From contig PMHU01000131.1 of assembly GCA_003156795.1 (NCBI GenBank), positions 54,274 through 59,285 of the forward strand: 5,012 bases of DNA, in the 5' to 3' direction. Source of the DNA: Acidimicrobiaceae bacterium (GTDB taxonomy: Bacteria > Actinomycetota > Acidimicrobiia > Acidimicrobiales > Palsa-688). The notes below the pieces were generated by a model, which searched no databases, had not been told where the DNA came from, and saw only the letters and a program-made list of their open reading frames with translations. This document shows, piece by piece, positions 1 through 5,012 of the stretch (position 1 is its first letter; every line of letters begins with the position of its first letter). Made by a program: the position numbers and the translations under genes.

Positions 1-2063
1 CCCCGTCCGCCCACCGTCAGGACCGGGCCCGCGCCCGCCTCGGCCATGAGCCTACGGATCATCACTTGCAAACGGCGCTCGGGCGGTTGCTCGAGCACGG
101 GCAGAGAATGGCTCGGCAGTTCGACGGGTGCCCACCGCTGCTCGTCGCCGATATCCAGCTCCAAGCTCACCTGGTCACCCGGACGACCGGCCAGGTATAG
201 CGCAAACCCGCACGCCGAAGGGACCACTCCATCGGGATAGAGGTCGGCGACGTCCTGCCGTTTCGTCGGCTGCTGGCTGACGCGTCGGTCCCCGCAGCAA
301 AGAGCGATCGTTTGCACGGCGGCCGGCCCGGCATGGGCGAACCCGCGCAGGTACATTCCCGACGCGTCGCACCAGTAGGCGTCGATACCGATGGTCAGCC
401 CGGGATCGAATCGCCGGCCGCGCGCCGGCAGGGCCAACGGCTCCTCTCCGCCGCGGCTGGTAGCGAGGGTGTCATGCCGGCGCGCCGTTTCACCGAGTTC
501 ACGGGCGTGGGCGTCCTCCTCGGGCATGGCGTCGCAGGCGCTGGCACATCGCGTGAACCACTGGCGGGAGATCGTGGCGGAGCCACTGTTGAGGGCCCGG
601 ACGCCAAGCAGGAAGAGAGCGTCGAGCCCGGCCCGCCTGAAGTCAACATCAGACGACCACACCAGCGCGTCCACCGACGCCTCGACCTCAGCCGCGAGGG
701 CCGCTTGGACATCGAGGTGCCCCCGAGCGACCAGCTCGTTGAAGGTCCGCACCTTCCACCAGGCGATGCGCCGCGCATCCATCGGCACATCCTTGTCGAG
801 TACTTCGGCCAGCCGGTCGGTCGCCGGACCGGCCGACTCGGGATCGGTCATGGCGATGGCCAGGCACCTGTGGCCGAGCGACAGCTCACGCAAGTTCCAT
901 AGGTCTACATCGAGCAGCCCGCTGGTGTCGCGCCACGCCCGAGCCGCTCGATCGGCCAGCTCGAAGTAGGAAACGGCCCGCTCCGGGACCCGCCGGTCGA
1001 TGAGCTCCACCATCCCCTTGCAGTAGGCCACTCCCGCCAGGTTCCAGGCGGGACGGCGGCCCGCGTTCAACTCGCCGATCACCGATCGCGGGTCGTCCAA
1101 GTCGAACCCGTTCTTCGCCAACATGACGTCGCCCAACCGAGAGGAGCTCTTTTCCGCCGCCACGAAATCGCCATTCATGACGCACGCCCGGAAATGGCGA
1201 GAGGCCATTCCGCTGGCCAGCGCCGACCCATAGGGCGCGGCGTCGGTCGCCGCGTCCAGGTACCGCAGGAAAGCGGTTTGGTCGAGCGTCGGCTCGTCGA
1301 CGATCGAACCCCAGCCTTCGGGAGAGCTCGCGGCGACGACCTGGAGGGTGGCCCCGTGGCGAAGAACCCGATGATGCCGAAAACCCGCCTCCTCGAGCAG
1401 GATTTCCATGCCCCGCACGCTCGCCAGGAAGTAGTGGAAGCCCGGACTGAGGGCTTGTACGGCTTGTTCTTCGCGCTCGAGAGGCGCCGCCATCACCTCA
1501 GCAGACGGAGTCGTCAGCACCACCACCCCCGAGGCGGTGAGCCGCCGGCGGAGCTGGCTCAGAAAGTCGACGGGATCGGAAACGTGCTCGACCACTTCGG
1601 ACGCCAGGATCAGGTCGAAGGGCTGGCCGATGTCGGTGGCGTCGTCTAGGAAGTCTGCCCGTATCTCCACCCCGAGCTCCGCCTGCCCTCTACGGCCGGC
1701 AGGTGACGGTTCGACGCCTAGCGCCTCCCAACCGAAGAGGTGCTGCGCGATATGGACACCGAAGCCATAGTTGCAGCCGACGTCGAGGAACCTCTTGACC
1801 GAACCTCGGCGCACCCGGCACATCGCCAGAGCGATGGCGTCAAGGCTGGCGCCCCCTTCCACGTAGTCGTCGATCGCAGTGTCGTCGGACGTGTATTGGT
1901 GCATGGGCCCGATCAGGCGCAACGAATGGCAGGCACCGCACTTCTCGACCCGGACGCCAGTCAAGAAATGGGCATCTACTTCGGCGATCAAACGGGTCGC
2001 GCTGGACCCGCACACCATGCAGGCGTCGCTCGAGTCGCCATCGCGCCACCGAATCTCTGGAAT
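1..2063 (-). CDS. Multidomain class I SAM-dependent methyltransferase with N-terminal zinc ribbon (C-terminus cut by window edge)
   Basis: Reading the minus strand gives one uninterrupted frame of 687 codons with no stop before the left edge. Numbering from the proposed ATT start, residues 15-45 form a zinc ribbon (CMVC at 15-18, CGAC at 42-45). Residues about 70-245 are a Rossmann methyltransferase core: motif I LDVGCNYGFG at 93-102, acidic ribose-binding E118 in GVEP, the motif FDLILASEVVEH at 149-160, and a late strand-rich end. Residues about 256-550 look helical and TPR-like (for example AVSYFELADRAARAW near 360). Residues 552-650 are a compact beta-rich domain, and VLTVGGRG at the edge may open another domain. 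Family knowledge: such enzymes transfer methyl groups from SAM, often to sugars in polysaccharide or natural-product pathways; the substrate here is unknown. The start is uncertain, because an in-frame TGA lies at 2069-2067 and no ATG/GTG/TTG follows before Cys15. The methyltransferase fold is well supported, the substrate is not. Confidence 0.85.
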   Translation of the reverse strand, partial: MPEIRWRDGDSSDACMVCGSSATRLIAEVDAHFLTGVRVEKCGACHSLRLIGPMHQYTSDDTAIDDYVEGGASLDAIALAMCRVRRGSVKRFLDVGCNYGFGVHIAQHLFGWEALGVEPSPAGRRGQAELGVEIRADFLDDATDIGQPFDLILASEVVEHVSDPVDFLSQLRRRLTASGVVVLTTPSAEVMAAPLEREEQAVQALSPGFHYFLASVRGMEILLEEAGFRHHRVLRHGATLQVVAASSPEGWGSIVDEPTLDQTAFLRYLDAATDAAPYGSALASGMASRHFRACVMNGDFVAAEKSSSRLGDVMLAKNGFDLDDPRSVIGELNAGRRPAWNLAGVAYCKGMVELIDRRVPERAVSYFELADRAARAWRDTSGLLDVDLWNLRELSLGHRCLAIAMTDPESAGPATDRLAEVLDKDVPMDARRIAWWKVRTFNELVARGHLDVQAALAAEVEASVDALVWSSDVDFRRAGLDALFLLGVRALNSGSATISRQWFTRCASACDAMPEEDAHARELGETARRHDTLATSRGGEEPLALPARGRRFDPGLTIGIDAYWCDASGMYLRGFAHAGPAAVQTIALCCGDRRVSQQPTKRQDVADLYPDGVVPSACGFALYLAGRPGDQVSLELDIGDEQRWAPVELPSHSLPVLEQPPERRLQVMIRRLMAEAGAGPVLTVGGR
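114..410 (-). other. C-terminal beta-rich accessory domain of the methyltransferase
   Basis: This codes for about residues 552-650, including GIDAYWCDASGMYLRGFAHA, then QDVADLYPD, then ACGFALYLAGRPGD and VSLELD. From memory, the pattern of a W/Y-rich strand, 'G-x-Y-L-R-G-F/W', 'D-V-x-x-x-Y-P' and 'C-G-F-A-x-Y' recurs next to methyltransferase or glycosyltransferase domains in actinobacterial cell-surface loci. It is probably a beta-sandwich that binds or positions a glycan substrate; that function is inference. No catalytic residues are evident. Confidence 0.4.
1929..2021 (-). other. Zinc-ribbon segment of the methyltransferase
   Basis: Two CxxC pairs, CMVC followed by GSS and then CGAC after 23 residues, flank the sequence LIAEVDAHFLTGVRVEK. 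This spacing and the G-S-S after the first pair match the N-terminal zinc-binding module often seen ahead of Methyltransf_23-type domains in sugar-modifying enzymes. All four cysteines are present, which argues that translation starts upstream of the first pair. The only ATG near the N-terminus is the Met inside CMVC and would remove the first cysteine. Confidence 0.7.
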
Positions 2064-2071
2064 GCGTCACA

Positions 2072-2075
2072 CCTC
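2072..2075 (-). promoter_or_regulatory. Likely ribosome-binding site GAGG for the methyltransferase
   Basis: On the minus strand GAGG lies 8 bases before the proposed ATT start at 2063-2061, a normal Shine-Dalgarno distance. It is the main reason for choosing ATT. The alternative GTG at 2070-2068 is in another frame and almost touches this motif, so it would have no usable spacing. Confidence 0.4.
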
Positions 2076-2153
2076 TATCGTCAGCAGCGCCTTCGTCCTG
2101 CGGCGATCGTCACGTGTCTACCGACGCCGGCTGGCTGCGAGCACCGTCGTCGT

Positions 2154-2165
2154 ATCCTAATTCTA
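2154..2165 (-). promoter_or_regulatory. Weak candidate -10 region upstream of the methyltransferase
   Basis: Minus-strand TAGAAT (2165-2160) is followed directly by TAGGAT (2159-2154), within the only AT-richer patch of the intergenic gap. Both fit the loose actinobacterial TAnnnT form. No convincing -35 lies 16-18 bases upstream; TTGGAA sits about 23 bases from TAGAAT, which is too far. If used, it would give a leader of roughly 85-95 nt. Confidence 0.2.
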
Positions 2166-2230
2166 GCCGCCACGCCCTCGCCCACCTCTTCCAAGGTCCC
2201 GGTCGGGTCGCCAGCCTCCAGCGCCCCTCC

Positions 2231-2263
2231 GCGGACCCCGCGGTACAGGCCCGCGGGGTCCGC
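2231..2263 (-). terminator. GC-rich hairpin after the Ig-like repeat gene, probable terminator without U-tract
   Basis: A perfect 13-bp inverted repeat (GCGGACCCCGCGG at 2231-2243 and its complement at 2251-2263) encloses a 7-base loop, TACAGGC. It starts 19 bases beyond the stop codon of the Big_2 gene and lies well before the methyltransferase start. Twelve of the 13 pairs are G-C. No run of U follows on either strand (GGAGGGGCGC follows in the minus-strand transcript), so it is either a U-less terminator of the kind proposed for actinobacteria or an mRNA 3'-end stabiliser. Confidence 0.6.
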
Positions 2264-2270
2264 AAAGATG

Positions 2271-2292
2271 TTAGGGGGTCGGTTAGGGTCGG
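2271..2292 (-). repeat. Short direct duplication covering the stop codon, giving tandem in-frame stops
   Basis: The plus strand reads TTAGGGGGTCGG (2271-2282) and then TTAGGGTCGG (2283-2292). On the minus strand this is CCGACCC-TAA followed by CCGACCCCC-TAA, so the gene's TAA (2285-2283) is backed up by a second in-frame TAA at 2273-2271, three codons later. It looks like a small duplication of the gene's end. Confidence 0.6.
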
Positions 2293-5012
2293 CGGATCAG
2301 TGTGAATGTCGTGGTGGCCAGGATGCCGCGGGTGTGATGCACCTTGGCCAGGATGGTGTGAACGCCTAACGCTCCCGCCTCGTCCTTGGGCGGTATCTTC
2401 CCCGTGCAGGTGAAGTGGCCGTAGGTACCGATGAGGGCGAAGCAGATTCTCACCCTCGGCATGAGCGTCATTCCGGTCACGTACTTGACCTTGATCGTCG
2501 AGCCTGGGACGAATCCCTGCCCGATGACCACCACGCTCGAGCCGTGCCTACCACTGGTCGGCGAGATCGAGATGACCGGCCCGGTCACCGTCAAGGTGGT
2601 GGTGCCGGTGACCCCCGAGGACGGGTCAGTGGCGGTGATCGTCACCGTCCCGGTGTTGGCCCCGCCGGTCACGAGACCGGTGGATGACACCGTGGCGATG
2701 GTGTCGTCGGAGGACGTCCAGGTCACGGAGTCGGTCACGTTACCTGTGGTCAGGTTCGAGTAGTGGCCTGTTGCCGTGAGCTGCAAGATGTCGAACCTGG
2801 ACACTGTTGCCGGTGACGGCGAGACGGTGAGCGATACCAGTGCGGCCGGCAGGACCGTTATCACGGCCGTCCCCGAGATTAGCGACGAAGGATCGGTAGC
2901 GGTAATGGTGGCCACACCCGTAGCCACAGCCGTGACCAGACCGGTAGATGACACCGACGCAGTCGACGAGTTCGAAGACGACCACGTCACCGAGTTGGTC
3001 AGATCCTGGGTGCTCAAGTCCGAGTACACGCCCGTCGCCGTGAGCTGCTGTGTCGCGTCAGCAGGAACGTTGGCCACGGGCGGCGATACCGTGATTGCCA
3101 CCAGCACCGCCGGCAGCACAGTGATGACCGCCGTACCGGAGATCAACGAGGATGGATCGGTGGCCGTGATGGTCGCCACACCGGTAGCCACACCGGTCAC
3201 CAGGCCCGTCGAAGACACCGATGCAGTGGAGTCGCTCGACGACGACCACGTCACCGAGCTCGTCAAATTCGCCGTCGACCCATCCGAATACAACCCGGTA
3301 GCCGTGAGCTGCTGGGTATCTCCGACGGGCACGTTGGCCGTCAGCGGAGAAACCGTGACGGCCACCAAGACCGCAGGCAGGACCGTGATCACGGCCGTAC
3401 CCGAGATCAAAGACGAGGGATCGGTGGCCGTGATCGTAGCCACACCGGTAGCCACACCGGTCACCAGACCGGTCGAAGACACCGTCGCTGTCGCCGTGAT
3501 GGACGATGACCACGTCACCGAGTTGGTCAAGTTGGCGGTCGAGCCATCGGAATACAAGCCGGTCGCCGTCAGCTGCTGAGTCTCGCCGACCGGAACGTTG
3601 GCCGCCAGCGGTGACACCGTGACCGCCACCAGAACAGCCGGCAGGACCGTTATCACGGCGGTGCCCGAAATCAGCGACGAGGGATCGGTAGCCGTGATCG
3701 TCGCTACACCGGTAGCCACTCCCGTGACCAGGCCCTTCGACGACACCGTGGCAGTTGAGTCGCTCGACGACGACCAGGTAACTGTCTTGGTCAAGTCGGC
3801 CGTCGACCCATCGGAGTACAAGCCGGTCGCAGTGAGCTTTTGGGTCTGCCCTGCAGGCACGTTGGCCGCCAGCGGTGACACCGTCACCGCCACCAAGACG
3901 GCTGGCAACACCGTGATCACCGCGGTGCCGGAGATCGAAGACGAAGGATCCGTCGCCGTGATGGTTGCCACACCCGTGGCCACAGCCGTGACCAAACCAG
4001 TTGACGACACCGTCGCCGTGCCCGTGGCCGAAGACGACCACGTCACTGAGTTGGTCAAGTTGACCATGGATCCGTCGGAGTACAACCCCACTGCGCTGAG
4101 CTGCTGGGTCTGCCCGGCGGGCACATTGGCCACCGGCGGAGAAACCGTGATCGCAACCAGCATGGCCGGCAGCACCGTGATCACGGCCGTGCCGGAGATC
4201 GAAGACGAAGGATCGGTGGCCGTGATGGTCGCCACACCCGTGGCCACCGCCGTGACCAGACCCTTCGACGAGACCGTAGCGGTGGCCGTGCTCGAAGACG
4301 ACCACGTCACCGACTTGGTCAAATCGGCCGTCGACCCATCCGAATACAAGCCGGTAGCGGTGAGCTGTTGGGTCTGCCCAGCGGGCACGTTGGCCACTGG
4401 CGGAGAAACAGTCACCGCCACCAGCACAGCCGGCAGCACCGTTATTACCGCGGTGCCCGAAAGAACAGCGGCCGTATCGTCTGCCGTGATGGTCGCCGCA
4501 CCCGTGGCCACAGCGGTGACCAGACCCGTACCTGACACGGTGGCCGTGGCCGTGCTCGAAGACGACCAAGAAACCGAGTTGGTCAAATTCGCCGTCGACC
4601 CATCGGAATACAACCCGGTCGCGGTGAGCTGCTGCGTGTCACCTGCCGCCACGTTCGCGGCGGGCGGAGAAACGGTGACGGCGACCAAGACCGCCGGCAG
4701 CACCGTGATCACGGCCGTACCCGAAATCAAAGAAGACGGATCAGTAGCGGTGATCGTCGCCGCACCGGTGGCCACCGCCGTGACCAGGCCCTTCGACGAC
4801 ACCGTGGCCGTGGCCGTGCTCGAAGACGACCACGTCACCGACTTGGTCAAACTCGCCGTCGACCCATCGGAATACAATCCGGTCGCGGTCAGCTGCTGAG
4901 TCTCACCTGCCGGCACGTTGGCCGCCGGAGGCGACACCGTGACCGCCACCAACACCGCCGGCAACACCGTGATCACGGCCGTACCCGAGATCAAAGAAGA
5001 CGGATCAGTAGC
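2283..5012 (-). CDS. Tandem bacterial Ig-like (Big_2) repeat surface/secreted protein, C-terminal part
   Basis: The frame is open from the right edge to TAA at 2285-2283, giving 909 visible residues. It starts mid-repeat (ATDPSSLISGT), so the apparent TTG start at 4994 is internal and the true N-terminus, with any signal peptide, lies outside the window. Nine full 88-residue repeats are seen. Each has the Big_2 signature: an opening strand like LVAVTVSP, then TQQLTATGLYSDGST, SVTWSSS, TATVSSTGLVTAVATG, ATITATDPSS and ISGTAVITV. A 98-residue IPT/TIG-like domain ends the protein. The repeats contain no cysteine. No LPxTG motif, C-terminal membrane helix or basic tail is present, so cell attachment would depend on the unseen N-terminus or on release. 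Family knowledge: such arrays make extended stalks for adhesion or surface display. The ligand is unknown. A strong hairpin follows the gene. Confidence 0.93.
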   Translation of the reverse strand, partial: ATDPSSLISGTAVITVLPAVLVAVTVSPPAANVPAGETQQLTATGLYSDGSTASLTKSVTWSSSSTATATVSSKGLVTAVATGAATITATDPSSLISGTAVITVLPAVLVAVTVSPPAANVAAGDTQQLTATGLYSDGSTANLTNSVSWSSSSTATATVSGTGLVTAVATGAATITADDTAAVLSGTAVITVLPAVLVAVTVSPPVANVPAGQTQQLTATGLYSDGSTADLTKSVTWSSSSTATATVSSKGLVTAVATGVATITATDPSSSISGTAVITVLPAMLVAITVSPPVANVPAGQTQQLSAVGLYSDGSMVNLTNSVTWSSSATGTATVSSTGLVTAVATGVATITATDPSSSISGTAVITVLPAVLVAVTVSPLAANVPAGQTQKLTATGLYSDGSTADLTKTVTWSSSSDSTATVSSKGLVTGVATGVATITATDPSSLISGTAVITVLPAVLVAVTVSPLAANVPVGETQQLTATGLYSDGSTANLTNSVTWSSSITATATVSSTGLVTGVATGVATITATDPSSLISGTAVITVLPAVLVAVTVSPLTANVPVGDTQQLTATGLYSDGSTANLTSSVTWSSSSDSTASVSSTGLVTGVATGVATITATDPSSLISGTAVITVLPAVLVAITVSPPVANVPADATQQLTATGVYSDLSTQDLTNSVTWSSSNSSTASVSSTGLVTAVATGVATITATDPSSLISGTAVITVLPAALVSLTVSPSPATVSRFDILQLTATGHYSNLTTGNVTDSVTWTSSDDTIATVSSTGLVTGGANTGTVTITATDPSSGVTGTTTLTVTGPVISISPTSGRHGSSVVVIGQGFVPGSTIKVKYVTGMTLMPRVRICFALIGTYGHFTCTGKIPPKDEAGALGVHTILAKVHHTRGILATTTFTLIRRP
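2286..2579 (-). other. C-terminal IPT/TIG-like domain of the Ig-repeat protein
   Basis: These 98 residues begin PVISISPTSGRHGSS, followed by VVVIGQGFVPGSTIKVKY, the usual opening of IPT/TIG beta-sandwich domains ('PTSG..G..V.I.G.GF.PG'). The second half has ICFALIGTYGHFTCTGKIP, then AGALGVHTILAKV and TTTFTL. The two cysteines, 12 residues apart (domain positions 46 and 58), are the only ones in the visible protein and could form a disulfide after export. The last residues are RRP, with no sorting signal. Confidence 0.65.
2580..4955 (-). repeat. Nine tandem 264-bp repeats, each encoding one Big_2 domain
   Basis: In transcription order the units are 4955-4692, 4691-4428, 4427-4164, 4163-3900, 3899-3636, 3635-3372, 3371-3108, 3107-2844 and 2843-2580. 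The landmark GTGATCAC-like segment (coding VITV) recurs exactly every 264 bases on the plus strand: 2857, 3121, 3385, 3649, 3913, 4177, 4441, 4705 and 4969. No indel occurs in any of the nine units. Units 1-8 are very similar in protein and differ mainly by silent changes. Unit 9, next to the C-terminal domain, is the most diverged (SPSPATVSRFDILQL, VTGGANTGTVTI), as expected for an edge repeat. The end of one further unit occupies 4956-5012, so the array continues beyond the window. Confidence 0.95.

Noticed and set aside
312..969. Plus-strand frames of 192 and 196 codons, and a 131-codon minus-strand frame in the same area
   Set aside because: They lie over the continuous methyltransferase frame on the minus strand, which has recognisable motifs. 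Their products are Arg/Pro/Ser-rich, typical of shadow frames in GC-rich DNA.
1840..2070. A 76-codon minus-strand frame starting with GTG at 2070
   Set aside because: Its product is Arg-rich and unrelated to any family. The overlapping frame encodes the zinc ribbon and SAM motif. The GTG matters only as a possible start if there is a frameshift error.
1194..2369. Plus-strand frames of 151, 209 and 93 codons
   Set aside because: They are antisense to the methyltransferase motifs (zinc ribbon, motif I, EVVEH) and to the intergenic hairpin, and show no domain signature of their own.
3058..4569. A 503-codon minus-strand frame rich in Gly, His, Arg and Asp
   Set aside because: It is an offset frame of the same repeats, low in complexity and odd in composition, and it overlaps the clear Big_2 frame throughout.
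2776..4899. Long plus-strand open frames (267 and 433 codons) opposite the Ig-like array
   Set aside because: They repeat every 88 codons because they mirror the minus-strand Big_2 repeats, whose codon choice leaves the antisense frame free of stops. The minus-strand product has the full Big_2 signature and a proper C-terminal domain; the plus-strand product matches no family I know.
2857..4980. Regularly spaced GTGATCAC palindromes every 264 bases, considered as protein-binding sites or a CRISPR-like array
   Set aside because: They encode the conserved VITV strand of each Ig domain in frame and vary at silent positions. There are no unique spacers, and the unit length is far too long for CRISPR.

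Overview
The window comes from a high-GC bacterial chromosome or contig. The G/C-ending codons, the family types and the loop-rich intergenic hairpin fit an actinomycete-like organism, possibly of the Acidimicrobiia type. That placement is inference, since no rRNA or marker gene is present. Both genes I can support lie on the minus strand, and both are cut by a window edge.

Right part (5012 down to 2283): the 3' part of a large gene for a secreted or surface protein made of tandem bacterial Ig-like (Big_2) domains. Nine complete 88-residue repeats, each exactly 264 bp, and the end of a tenth are visible, followed by a 98-residue IPT/TIG-like C-terminal domain. The true start is to the right of the window. 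The repeats show a two-unit higher-order pattern and block-wise sharing of variants, suggesting duplication of pairs plus local gene conversion.

Middle (2282 down to 2064): a 219-base intergenic gap. It holds a duplicated stop-codon segment, a strong 13-bp GC-rich hairpin (likely a terminator without a U-tract), weak promoter-like -10 hexamers and a GAGG ribosome-binding site.

Left part (2063 down to 1): a long open frame without a stop, at least 687 codons, running off the left edge. It encodes a multidomain class I SAM-dependent methyltransferase: N-terminal zinc ribbon, Rossmann methyltransferase core, a long helical segment, then a small beta-rich domain of the type I associate with actinobacterial glycan-modifying enzymes, and possibly the start of a second methyltransferase domain. 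It has no ATG/GTG/TTG start upstream of its first zinc-ribbon cysteine. The best candidate is a rare ATT codon with a well-spaced GAGG, unless the sequence has an error there.

The two genes are same-strand neighbours but probably separate transcription units. A shared role in the cell surface (glycan modification beside a surface adhesin or stalk protein) is plausible but only inferred. I see no RNA gene, CRISPR array, insertion sequence or defence system.
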